Below, one piece after another: positions 1-7,387 of a DNA stretch of 64,000 bases. A program made the position numbers and the translations under genes. Source of the DNA: Roseovarius confluentis (GTDB taxonomy: Bacteria; Pseudomonadota; Alphaproteobacteria; Rhodobacterales; Rhodobacteraceae). The DNA lies in contig NZ_PPFE01000012.1 in assembly GCF_002917925.1 (NCBI RefSeq), positions 1-64,000 of the forward strand, in the 5' to 3' direction. Positions within the stretch are counted from its first letter, which is position 1; each line of letters opens with the position of its first letter. The notes under the pieces are model-generated. The model was not told the DNA's origin. It worked only from the letters and a program-made list of their open reading frames with translations, and did no database searches.

Positions 1-144
1 TGGTTGGCGCGCGCATCAGAACGCATGCATCGTAATAAGGCCGCCGTCGCGCTCGCCAACAAGTTGGCGCGTATGGCATGGAGCATTCTGAGACACAAAA
101 CGGCGTTAGATGCGCCACGAGACGAGGTCGCTATCGGCGTCTAA
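1..144 (+). CDS. IS110-family transposase, C-terminal end (partial)
   Basis: Frame 1 is open from the first base to a TAA at 142-144 and encodes the last 47 residues of a transposase whose start lies outside the window. The segment reads RMHRNKAAVALANKLARMAW and then SIL, which is the typical C-terminal end of IS110/IS1111 DEDD transposases (a small helical block with N-K-A-A-V-A-x-A-N-K-L-A-R, next to the transposase_20 domain). No catalytic residues are visible in this part. The gene after it runs in the opposite direction. Family assignment rests on this short motif, but the motif is distinctive. Confidence 0.75.
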   Translation, partial: WLARASERMHRNKAAVALANKLARMAWSILRHKTALDAPRDEVAIGV

Positions 145-459
145 GCCGGGACGACCCAGAGGAGTTCGCGATAGATCAAAAGCATGGAACGGAAATACTA
201 CGTCCCCAGAATCTGACGGCCCAAATGGTCATCTACGACCTGTCCGCTAATGAGATCACGGCGCGTGCGTAACCCCAACAAGGCCACGACCCGCGTGTCG
301 ACCAACAGGCCGGATACATATGAGCGACTTCCGAGAACATGCCAGAAATCATTTGCGAACAGCAGCCGGTACATACATTTGGGCCGTCATTCACCTATTT
401 GCCGAGCAACCAGAATGTGAGGTCTCTTATCCGTCACCCTGACCTGATCAGCGCCGGCT
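145..459. other. Non-coding tail after the IS110-like transposase
   Basis: These 315 bp separate the transposase stop codon from the amidase stop codon and hold no convincing gene; short ORFs here have no recognisable content. In the IS1111 branch of IS110 elements, a non-coding stretch of about this length follows the transposase, carries the element's right end and encodes the guide (bridge/seek) RNA. Two related words, GCCGGATACATATG at 309-322 and GCCGGTACATACATTTGGG at 365-383, may mark internal or terminal repeats. The element boundary cannot be fixed from one end alone, and the RNA is an inference from family knowledge. Confidence 0.35.
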
Positions 460-1884
460 TCAGCTCGCTGTTTTCGGCCCGCCGCGGCTGTCAGCGGCAT
501 CCGGAAGGATCGGCGGGTGGGCGTCCATGTAGGCATGCGCTGCGCGCAGCACGCGGGTGTCGTCGTGCTTGCCGCCCGCCAGCTGGAAACCCACTGGGAG
601 GCCCGCTTGCGTGAACCCGCAGGGCACCGAGACCGCCGGCTGCTGGCTGAGGTTGAACGGATATGTGAAAGGCGACCACTCGGTCCAGTCGGTCATGGCG
701 CTGCCGGGAGGAACATCGTGGCCGGCCTCGAAGGGCGGGATCGCCACGGTCGGCGTCATCAACAGGTGATAGTCCTGGTTGAACCGCTCGAGATGGCGGG
801 TGAACTCGGCACCTCTGGTCTGCGCGCGAAAATAGTCGACCGCGTCCCAAGCCTCCGCCCGAAGGGCGTTGTCCACGAGGCCAGGATCGAGCATGTCACG
901 CTCTTCCTCGTCGCATTGGCGGTAGAGATCGAGCGAGGCGGTGAACCAGATCATTTGAAAGATCTCGATCGGGCTTTCGAATCCGGGATCGATCTCGACC
1001 ATGTCCGCACCGAGCGCGGCCATGCGCTCGGCGGCCTCGCGAACGCGCGCCGCCACCGCGGGATCGACCGACGCATAGCCGAGGTCGAGCGACCAGGCGA
1101 TCCGCAGCCCGTCGAGGCCCCGGCCCAAGTCTTCGCCCCAGTCGGTCGGCTGGCCGCGGTGCGCATAGGGGTCAGCCTGATCGTATCGGCCGATCACGTT
1201 CAGCATCAAGACCGCGTCCTCGACAGTCCGCGTGATGGGGCCGATCTGGGACAGGGTCGGTGCCCGGGACGGCGGCCATTGCGCCGCCCAACCGAAGGTC
1301 GGCTTGAACCCGAACGTGCCGGTGAAGGAGGCCGGGATGCGGATCGACCCGCCGCTGTCCCCGCCTTGGTGCAGGACACCCATGTTGAGCGCTGCCGCGG
1401 CGGCGGCTCCGCCGGACGATCCTCCGGGCGTCAGTTTGGTGTCCCACGGGTTTCGGGTCGCGCCGAAGACCCGGTTGTCGGTCACGCCTTTCCAGCCGAA
1501 TTCCGGCGTGTTGGTCTTGCCGAGGATCACCGCTCCGGCCTCGCGCAGCATGCGTGCGGGCGGGGCGTCGGTGTCGCAGGGCCCGTCACCTGTCAGGAGC
1601 GAGCCGTCCCGGGCGGGCATGCCGGCGACCTCGGTGAGGTCCTTCATCGAGACCGGCAGCCCGTCGATTGCGCTCAGCGGAGCGCCGTCCGCCCAGCGTT
1701 GGTCCGAGGCATGGGCGGCCTCCTCGGCGCCGGCATAATCGACGTGGACATAGGCGTTCACCGCCGGGTTGTAGCGCGTGATCAGATCCAGAGCGGCCCG
1801 AACGGCGTCGCTCGGAGTGGCGCGATCTTCCCGAAAGGCCTGGGCGAGTTGCGTGGCGGTCAGGCTTCCGATGTCGTTTGTCAT
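460..1884 (-). CDS. Amidase (amidase-signature family)
   Basis: This predicted 474-aa cytoplasmic hydrolase belongs to the amidase-signature family, whose members cleave carboxamides to acid and ammonia. The Ser-cisSer-Lys triad is visible: Lys81 in VSMKDL, Ser156 in the PGGSSGG loop and Ser180 in GGDSGGSIRIPAS, with the family's 24-residue spacing between the two serines. The start chosen has AGGAA five bases upstream; an in-frame ATG seven codons earlier (1905) is possible. Substrate cannot be told from sequence, and GatA is unlikely because no gatB or gatC is adjacent. The gene stands alone between an IS end and an integrase/AlpA remnant, so it may be accessory cargo. Confidence 0.85.
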   Translation of the reverse strand: MTNDIGSLTATQLAQAFREDRATPSDAVRAALDLITRYNPAVNAYVHVDYAGAEEAAHASDQRWADGAPLSAIDGLPVSMKDLTEVAGMPARDGSLLTGDGPCDTDAPPARMLREAGAVILGKTNTPEFGWKGVTDNRVFGATRNPWDTKLTPGGSSGGAAAAAALNMGVLHQGGDSGGSIRIPASFTGTFGFKPTFGWAAQWPPSRAPTLSQIGPITRTVEDAVLMLNVIGRYDQADPYAHRGQPTDWGEDLGRGLDGLRIAWSLDLGYASVDPAVAARVREAAERMAALGADMVEIDPGFESPIEIFQMIWFTASLDLYRQCDEEERDMLDPGLVDNALRAEAWDAVDYFRAQTRGAEFTRHLERFNQDYHLLMTPTVAIPPFEAGHDVPPGSAMTDWTEWSPFTYPFNLSQQPAVSVPCGFTQAGLPVGFQLAGGKHDDTRVLRAAHAYMDAHPPILPDAADSRGGPKTAS

Positions 1885-2115
1885 TCCGTTCCTCGTGATT
1901 GCCATCACCGGAGCAACGCACGAGTTGTTCCTGGGATCCCGACGTCTCGCGCAACGGCAAGCAAGGCATCGCACTGCGGGGTTCGGCCGCAATATGAGCG
2001 TCAACCTGAAGCGGGATGATGCACGTGCAGCGAATGGCTGCTTCGGTGAAGCTGCGCCGCGGCACCAGACTGGCTGACCAACCGCCGCAATGGGCCGTAA
2101 AGAGCCGCCCGGCAC

Positions 2116-2325
2116 TTAATGCCGGACGTTCGTGGGACATACGAAGGCAAACGCCTGGCGATCCGCGACCCACTCAGAAATCGCGCTGTGGCGCCATCCG
2201 ATAAGGCGCTCGGTCAACTTAACGGGTGCTGGAAATGTGCCAGCGTTGAAATGTCTGTAAATCGTCGAGCGGCTGAGCCCGGTCAGTTCCTGAATATCTT
2301 TCTGCCTTAATATTTTATCGGTCAT
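2116..2325 (-). CDS. AlpA-family helix-turn-helix regulator
   Basis: This 69-aa protein is of the AlpA/MerR-like type used by integrative elements and P4-like phages to control integrase or excision genes. It begins MTDKILRQKDIQELTGLSRS and continues TIYRHFNAGTFPAPVKLTER, which is the AlpA winged-helix pattern (K-x-V/I-x-x-L-T-G-L-S-R-S-T-I-Y-R, then F-P-x-P-V-K-L-x-x-R-x-x-G-W). The C-terminal W-x-x-x-x-I-x-x-W helix is present. It lies immediately downstream of an integrase stub in the same direction, the usual int-alpA order. The last dozen residues look atypical and may reflect read-through into foreign sequence. Confidence 0.85.
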   Translation of the reverse strand: MTDKILRQKDIQELTGLSRSTIYRHFNAGTFPAPVKLTERLIGWRHSAISEWVADRQAFAFVCPTNVRH

Positions 2326-2394
2326 GCATGTCCTCTATTTCGTTGGATGCAATCACCTTAACAGCGAATGATTTAAGCCACGTTTACGTTTTGT

Positions 2395-2559
2395 TCAGGA
2401 ATTGCCGGTAAGAATGTTTGCCCACTCTTTCATCAAGGGTGTGCGCTTGGGCAAGTAAGTTGAACATTCGTAGGCATCGACAGCTTCATCGCCCGTTCTG
2501 ACGTGACCGATGCAAGCTTCGGCAATCTCTTCCGGCGGAAGTATTTCGAGAACCGCGAA
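2395..2559 (-). pseudogene. Tyrosine integrase, C-terminal remnant
   Basis: The minus-strand frame ending at the TGA at 2395-2397 encodes about 54 residues that look like the end of a phage/ICE tyrosine recombinase. EIAEACIGHVRTGDEAVDAY carries the family's G-H box, and a tail of LPKRTPLMKEWANIL resembles the common R-R-x-L-M-x-x-W-A ending after the nucleophile Tyr. The N-terminal domains and the R-K-H-R part of the catalytic core are absent: the reading frame upstream turns into the antisense of rluA. With alpA just downstream it marks a decayed integrative element. The upstream limit is approximate. Confidence 0.6.
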
Positions 2560-2615
2560 AGCGGTCGGAAGGTTCGAAGAGCGGGCTGGGCTGGCATGGC
2601 TGGCGGAGCTGGTGT

Positions 2616-3272
2616 ATGCGGCGGGCCATGTCCGATTACAACCCGCCGATGACGCCGCTGGACGTGCTGCACGAGGATCACGAGATCCTTGTCGTGGCGA
2701 AGCCGCCCGGCCTTTTGAGCGTACCCGGCAAGGGCGAACACCTGGCCGATTGCCTGTTGGCCCGGGTGCAGGATGTGTTTCCGATGGCGCTGCTGGTGCA
2801 TCGGCTGGACCGGGACACGTCGGGCGTGATGGTGTTTGCCCTGACGCCCCATGCGCAGCGGCATCTTGGCCTGCAATTCGAAAAACGTCAGGTGAAGAAG
2901 ATCTACACCGCGCGGGTCTGGGGCCGGGTCGAGGAGCGGACCGGGACGGTTGACCTGCCGTTGATCGTGGATTGGCCGAACCGGCCCCGGCAGAAAGTGT
3001 GCCATGAGACCGGCAAGGCGGCGGTGACGGACTGGCGGGTGCAGCGATATGGCGAGGGCGAGACCCGGATGCGGCTGATGCCGAAGACCGGGCGAAGCCA
3101 CCAGCTGCGCGTGCATATGCTGAGCTTGGGGAATCCGATCCTGGGGGATCCGTTTTATGCCGAGGGTGCGGCGCTGGACCATGAGCGGCTGATGCTGCAT
3201 TCCGAGGAACTGCGGCTACGGCACCCGGATGGAGGGGCTGGGATGGTGTTTCGCCAGAAAGCAGCGTTCTGA
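2616..3272 (+). CDS. rluA: rRNA/tRNA pseudouridine synthase RluA
   Basis: This 218-aa enzyme isomerises uridine to pseudouridine; RluA acts on 23S rRNA U746 and tRNA U32. The catalytic motif HRLDRDTSG carries the active-site Asp. The N-terminal DYNPPMTPLDVLHEDHEI and the VDLPLIVDWPNRPRQKVCHE and GRSHQLRVHM blocks match E. coli RluA closely in sequence and length (219 aa), so this is RluA rather than RluC/RluD, and no S4 domain is present. The start at 2616 has GGAG about nine bases upstream; Met at 2628 is an alternative. The gene probably marks the native flank beside the decayed element on its left. Confidence 0.92.
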   Translation: MRRAMSDYNPPMTPLDVLHEDHEILVVAKPPGLLSVPGKGEHLADCLLARVQDVFPMALLVHRLDRDTSGVMVFALTPHAQRHLGLQFEKRQVKKIYTARVWGRVEERTGTVDLPLIVDWPNRPRQKVCHETGKAAVTDWRVQRYGEGETRMRLMPKTGRSHQLRVHMLSLGNPILGDPFYAEGAALDHERLMLHSEELRLRHPDGGAGMVFRQKAAF

Positions 3273-3349
3273 GGCGGGCGGTGCGCCCGGACCGGGCCGT
3301 TGGTCCTGAGTATTTTTGGAACAGTGAAACCGGGCTAAGGGCAACGCGG

Positions 3350-3433
3350 TCAACGCCGGGCCAGCCACATCGCGAACAGGAACGTCGCCACACGTGTCAG
3401 CCAGAATAACGGCTCATCGGGCGGGCGGCACAT
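3350..3433 (-). CDS. Possible 27-aa membrane peptide downstream of the kinase gene
   Basis: An ATG at 3433 sits two bases after the stop codon of the kinase-like gene and opens a 27-codon frame beginning MCRPPDEPLFWLTRVATF and ending in a doubled Arg. Residues from about 9 to 24 are hydrophobic, compatible with a single membrane segment. The tight spacing suggests translational coupling. No family is recognised, and such a short frame can occur by chance, so the call is tentative. Confidence 0.3.
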   Translation of the reverse strand: MCRPPDEPLFWLTRVATFLFAMWLARR

Positions 3434-3435
3434 TG

Positions 3436-4482
3436 TCAGGCGCGCAGGACGCGGTCGGTCAGGTTGAGGCGCTGCGCGACGATGGGGTGGAGCGTGGTGG
3501 CGAGATCCGGGTCGCCCGTCTGAAGCTGTTCCAGTTCGTCGAGCCGGTTGGTGGCCACCAGCGTGAGGGCATCGAGACGGGGGGTGCCGTCGGCGTGGCG
3601 GGGCAGGGCCGGCACGGTCTGGATGTGCTCGGGCTTTGGTGCGGGGGCCAGTTTCGTGACCTCGGCCGCCGAAAGCGGCGTTTCGACGAAGGCGTAGAGG
3701 CCGACGCCATTGGCGGGCAGGGCGAAGGTGCAAAGGGCGATGTCGGTGATCTGCGGATCGGCAAGGAGAGCCTTGCGCAGGGCGGGACCGTCGCGGTCCA
3801 GCCGGTCCTCGGTCCCTTCGCCGTCGGACCAGTTCATCAGGCGGCGCGTGATGAAATTGTAGAGCCGCTTGCCGGTGGCCATCCACAAACGAGAGGGCAG
3901 GGATTTCTGCGTCAGCATCCGATGCTCTGAAGGCGTGAGCAGGTCTGGCGCGTAGGCGCGTTTCTGTTTCAGCAGGTGGCGCAGGTCCTCACGGGCCTTG
4001 AGGCGGAAGAGTTTGCCGCGGCGCGGGTGGACCGAGGCAAGCTGGAAGTCGATTACGGCGGCGCGGCCCTCGGGCGTCATCAGCCAGTTCTGCGGCTTGG
4101 CGATGTCGTTATGGGTCACGCCGGCGCGCCGCATCTCTCGCAGCAGGCGCTTGGCGTCGCGGTACCATTCCGGATCGGTGGGTTTGGCCAGTTGCAGGGG
4201 CGTGCCTTGCGTCCAGCTGCGCAAAAGGCCCACGCGGTCAGCGCGGATCAGGGTAGGGCAGCCTTCGATTCCCTGCACTGCACGCAACCCGCGGGTTTCG
4301 CGGCCGGCGAGCCAACGCGATAGGGGGCGGGCGTAGAGCGGCACCGTGTCGAGCTTGCGCAGGACGACGGCGATGTCGGGGTGGCCTTCGAGGTGGCCGG
4401 AGATGGTCTCGGAAAAGATATCGCGCTTGTGCACGGTCTCGGGCACGAAGGCGGCCTGCGTGATATCGGGGGTGCTGTTCAT
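3436..4482 (-). CDS. Kinase-like protein with an acyl-CoA-synthetase-like C-terminal stretch
   Basis: The predicted protein has 348 aa. Its middle shows a compact RIO/lipopolysaccharide-kinase-type catalytic core: VTHNDIAKPQNWLM (H-x-D-x4-N catalytic loop) followed by AAVIDFQLAS (metal-binding DF motif). No classical glycine-rich loop is obvious. The last roughly 110 residues differ: a LRKALLADPQITDIALCTF block, then GVGLYAFVE, then ALPRHADGTPRLDAL. These resemble, in order, the C-terminal domain of AMP-forming acyl-CoA synthetases (the closing LPR-T-x-x-G-K-x-x-R motif), but the catalytic Lys position reads Thr. Substrate is unknown. The next gene downstream in the same direction is a possible 27-codon ORF two bases away. 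Confidence 0.75.
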   Translation of the reverse strand: MNSTPDITQAAFVPETVHKRDIFSETISGHLEGHPDIAVVLRKLDTVPLYARPLSRWLAGRETRGLRAVQGIEGCPTLIRADRVGLLRSWTQGTPLQLAKPTDPEWYRDAKRLLREMRRAGVTHNDIAKPQNWLMTPEGRAAVIDFQLASVHPRRGKLFRLKAREDLRHLLKQKRAYAPDLLTPSEHRMLTQKSLPSRLWMATGKRLYNFITRRLMNWSDGEGTEDRLDRDGPALRKALLADPQITDIALCTFALPANGVGLYAFVETPLSAAEVTKLAPAPKPEHIQTVPALPRHADGTPRLDALTLVATNRLDELEQLQTGDPDLATTLHPIVAQRLNLTDRVLRA

Positions 4483-4589
4483 TCGAGCTGTGTAGTGGGT
4501 TTTGACGGAGGGGAAAAGGTATCTGCGCCGCCCCCTGAACGGTGAATGATACGCGCGGTTGTGGGGCGTTGGCGGTCGATCCGGTTGGA

Positions 4590-4995
4590 TCAGTCGTGCT
4601 GTGCGTCCCTTGCGAAACCGCCGCTAGTGGGGGCCGTGCTGAGGCGTGAGAGTCGTGACACGCTCGCTGCGTACCTCGCGCGGTGATATTCGCGCGTGAT
4701 CTTCTCGGTCCAGGCTTGGTCGTCGGGTCGGGTGTCAGGCCCGTCAAGCTCTTCCCCGATATCAACAAGGCCCGATGGGTAGATCATCGCCGGGCGCAGG
4801 CCGGTATGCCGGATCGAACAGCGCGGCGCCGACACTGGCCGACAAGTCGGTGGAGGACATCGCGCCGCCGTCGACGGCGGGCCATATCTCGCCTTTAATG
4901 CCGCCGATTTCGCGGGCGTCGGCCAGCAGCGCCTGCGCGTTCTCTCGCCGGGCCGAAGCCCGGATGAGATGCAACACGAAGGCGTGGACTTCCAT
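4590..4995 (-). pseudogene. Glycosyltransferase-25-like gene, apparently frameshifted and truncated
   Basis: An ATG at 4995 lies five bases after the aldehyde dehydrogenase stop codon. The frame encodes MEVHAFVLHLIRASARRENA, then an EIWPAVDGGAMSSTDLSA block, similar to the N-terminus of family-25 (LPS-type) glycosyltransferases, but it stops at 4762 after 77 codons, before the expected catalytic region. A second frame over 4590-4835 continues with composition typical of a coding sequence (LVDIGEELDGPDTRPDDQAW) and ends at 4590. The simplest reading is one gene broken by a frameshift around 4800 and also shortened. The second half was not matched to any family. Confidence 0.4.
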
Positions 4996-5000
4996 CCGTG

Positions 5001-6443
5001 TCAGGCGCCTTCGGTCCAGCCGGAGACGGCCTTGACCTCGAGAAAGTCCTCGAGCCCCCATTTGCCGCCTTCGCGCCCGTTGCCGGACTGTTTCATGCCG
5101 CCGAAGGGCGCGCCGAGGCCGCGGCTTTGGCCGTTCATTTCCACCATGCCCGAGCGCAGGGCGCGGGCACAGCGGTTGGCGCGGGCCGGGTCCTGCGTCT
5201 GGACATAGTTGGTCAGGCCGTAGGGTGTGTCGTTGGCGATTTCGATGCCCTCTTCCTCAGTGCCGAAGGGGATGATCGACAGGACCGGGCCGAAGATTTC
5301 CTCGCGCGCGATGGTCATGTCGTTGGTCACGTCGGCAAAGATCGTCGGCTTGACGAAGAAACCGCGGTTGAGCCCGTCGGGGCGGCCGGTGCCGCCGGTG
5401 ACGAGGCGGGCACCTTCGTCGATGCCTTTCTGGATCAGGTCCTGGATCTTGTTGAACTGGGTCTCGTTCACAACCGGTCCCATGTGGCGGCCTTCCTCGG
5501 ACGCGGGGCCGACGGCGACCTTGTTTGCCGTCTCGGCAGCGGTCTCGACGGCCTGGTCGTAGATGTCGCGCTGGACCAGCATCCGCGTGGGCGCGTTGCA
5601 GGACTGGCCGGTGTTGTTCATGCAATGCAGGACGCCGCGCTTGACGGCCTTTTCGTCGGCGTCGGCGAAGATGAGGTTGGCGCCCTTGCCGCCCAGCTCC
5701 AGCGAAACGCGCTTGAGCGTGTCCGCGGCGTTCTTGGAGATCAGTTTGCCGGCACGCGAGGAACCGGTGAAGGAGACCATGTCGACATCCGGATGCCCGG
5801 TGAGCGCCGTGCCTGCGCCCGCGCCGTCGCCGTTGACGAGGTTGAAGACGCCCTTGGGAAAGCCCGCCTCGTCGATCATCTCGGCGAAGAGCAGGGCCGA
5901 GAGAGGCGATTCCTCGGACGGTTTGAGGATCATGGTGCAGCCCGCCAGCAACCCGGCGATGACCTTGAGCGAAATCTGGTTCATCGGCCAGTTCCAGGGC
6001 GTGATCATGGTCACGACGCCCACGGCCTCGTGAATGATGCGGTCATTGGGGGCGTGATCGCCCAGGGGTTCGATCCAGGCGAATTCCGACGCGGCCTTGA
6101 GGATAGCCTTCATGTGCGACGACCCGGCGCCGACCTGCTGTGCGCGGGCAAGGTCGATGGGGGCGCCCATTTCCAGGCTGATGGCCCGGGCCATGTCCTC
6201 GGCGCGGGCTTTGTAGATTTCGCGCAGTTTCTCGACCAGGGCCATACGCTCGGACACCGGGGTGGTCATCCAGCCGGGAAAAGCGGATTTGGCGGCGGCG
6301 ACGGCGGCATCGCAGTCAGCCTCGCCGGCCAGCGAGATCACGGCGCAGGGGTCTTCGGTCGAGGGGTCGATGACGTGATGATCGGTGCCCGCGACCGGGT
6401 CGACCCAGGCGCCATCGATGTAGAATTGTTTCTTCTCGATCAT
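5001..6443 (-). CDS. NAD(P)-dependent aldehyde dehydrogenase
   Basis: This 480-aa ALDH-superfamily enzyme oxidises an aldehyde to its acid. Catalytic residues are in place: Asn151 in TPWNWP, Glu249 in SLELGGKGANL and nucleophile Cys282 in NNTGQSCNAPTR, with the cofactor loop FTGSSRAGK near 225-233 and the closing EEIFGPVLSI block. The start was chosen at 6443 because AAAGGAA precedes it at normal spacing; the open frame continues upstream without a better site. The family resembles broad-specificity ALDHs and gives no firm substrate. It is divergent from the peroxiredoxin gene and leads into the broken glycosyltransferase gene. Confidence 0.9.
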   Translation of the reverse strand: MIEKKQFYIDGAWVDPVAGTDHHVIDPSTEDPCAVISLAGEADCDAAVAAAKSAFPGWMTTPVSERMALVEKLREIYKARAEDMARAISLEMGAPIDLARAQQVGAGSSHMKAILKAASEFAWIEPLGDHAPNDRIIHEAVGVVTMITPWNWPMNQISLKVIAGLLAGCTMILKPSEESPLSALLFAEMIDEAGFPKGVFNLVNGDGAGAGTALTGHPDVDMVSFTGSSRAGKLISKNAADTLKRVSLELGGKGANLIFADADEKAVKRGVLHCMNNTGQSCNAPTRMLVQRDIYDQAVETAAETANKVAVGPASEEGRHMGPVVNETQFNKIQDLIQKGIDEGARLVTGGTGRPDGLNRGFFVKPTIFADVTNDMTIAREEIFGPVLSIIPFGTEEEGIEIANDTPYGLTNYVQTQDPARANRCARALRSGMVEMNGQSRGLGAPFGGMKQSGNGREGGKWGLEDFLEVKAVSGWTEGA

Positions 6444-6594
6444 GTCGCATTCCTTTCGTCTGAGCCGCATATGTGGGCATTTCGCGCGCACATGACCATA
6501 GGGGGCGGATTGCCGCAAGTGGGCGGCTGTTAATTTCGCGCAGCCTTCTTATGTTGAGCGAAAGAACCCGATTTGCAAAAGAAGGAGATGCCCC

Positions 6595-7248
6595 ATGGCA
6601 CTGCGGATCAACGATACCATTCCCGACCTGACCGTGACCACCGACCAGGGCGAATTCAGCCTGCATGACTGGATCGGCGACAGCTGGGCGATCCTGTTCT
6701 CGCATCCCAAGGACTTCACGCCCGTCTGCACCACCGAGTTCGGCGCCGTCGCACGGCTGGCCGACGAGTGGGAGAAACGCGGCACCAAGGTGATCGGCGT
6801 GAGCGTCGACGGCGTGGAGGATCACAAGAAATGGAAGGGCGACATCGAGACCGCCGGCGGCGCGAAGCCGGGCTTTCCGATCATCGCGGATGACGGCCTG
6901 GAAGTGTCCAAGGCCTTCGACATGCTGCCCGCTGAGGCCTATCTGCCTGACGGTCGCACGCCCGCCGACAGCGCCACGGTGCGGTCGGTCTTCATCATCG
7001 GGCCGGACAAGCAGCTGAAGCTGACCATGACCTATCCGATGACGGTGGGCCGCAACTTTGGCGAGGTGCTGCGCGCGCTGGATGCGTTGCAGACCAGCGC
7101 CGGGCAGGGCGTGGCGACGCCCGCCGACTGGACCGTGGGGCAGGACGTGGTGATCCCCACCTCGGTCAGCGACGAGGACGCCAAGGCGAAGTTCGGCGAG
7201 TTCAACACGGTGCTGCCCTATCTGCGGATGGCGAAGCTGCCGGGTTGA
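6595..7248 (+). CDS. 1-Cys peroxiredoxin (Prx6 type)
   Basis: This 217-aa cytoplasmic peroxidase reduces hydrogen peroxide and organic hydroperoxides. The N-terminal thioredoxin-like domain has the peroxidatic Cys45 in HPKDFTPVCTTE, with the Prx6 signature afterwards (GVSVDGVEDHKKW) and the long C-terminal domain of that subfamily (TYPMTVGRNFGEVLRALDAL). No resolving cysteine is visible, so it is a 1-Cys enzyme. AAGGAG lies six bases before the ATG. A strong terminator follows at 7337, so it is probably transcribed alone. Confidence 0.93.
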   Translation: MALRINDTIPDLTVTTDQGEFSLHDWIGDSWAILFSHPKDFTPVCTTEFGAVARLADEWEKRGTKVIGVSVDGVEDHKKWKGDIETAGGAKPGFPIIADDGLEVSKAFDMLPAEAYLPDGRTPADSATVRSVFIIGPDKQLKLTMTYPMTVGRNFGEVLRALDALQTSAGQGVATPADWTVGQDVVIPTSVSDEDAKAKFGEFNTVLPYLRMAKLPG

Positions 7249-7336
7249 TCCAGCGGGGCGGCTGCGCCGCGCTCTATCTGTGGGATGTGGGGCGTTGCCC
7301 CTCAAACTCCCCGGGATATTTATAGCCAGAGGAAGA

Positions 7337-7370
7337 GGGCCCTGTTCGGATGTGGACAGGGCCCTTTTTT
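7337..7370 (+). terminator. Rho-independent terminator after the peroxiredoxin gene
   Basis: GGGCCCTGT (7337-7345) pairs perfectly with ACAGGGCCC (7356-7364), leaving a 10-nt loop, and is followed by six T. It stands 90 bp after the peroxiredoxin stop codon and just before the next gene. Confidence 0.9.
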
Positions 7371-7387
7371 GCGCGACATAGCCGGGC

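Noticed and set aside
517..2019. A 500-codon plus-strand frame over the amidase
   Set aside because: It is the antisense of a gene with full amidase motifs and has no recognisable domain; high GC keeps such frames open.
4998..6533. A 511-codon plus-strand frame over the aldehyde dehydrogenase
   Set aside because: The opposite strand encodes a complete ALDH with all catalytic residues; this frame has the Gly/Asp/Val-rich look of antisense.
7337..7370. Possible attenuator for the deacylase gene
   Set aside because: No leader peptide or alternative pairing is visible; it is simply the terminator of the peroxiredoxin gene.
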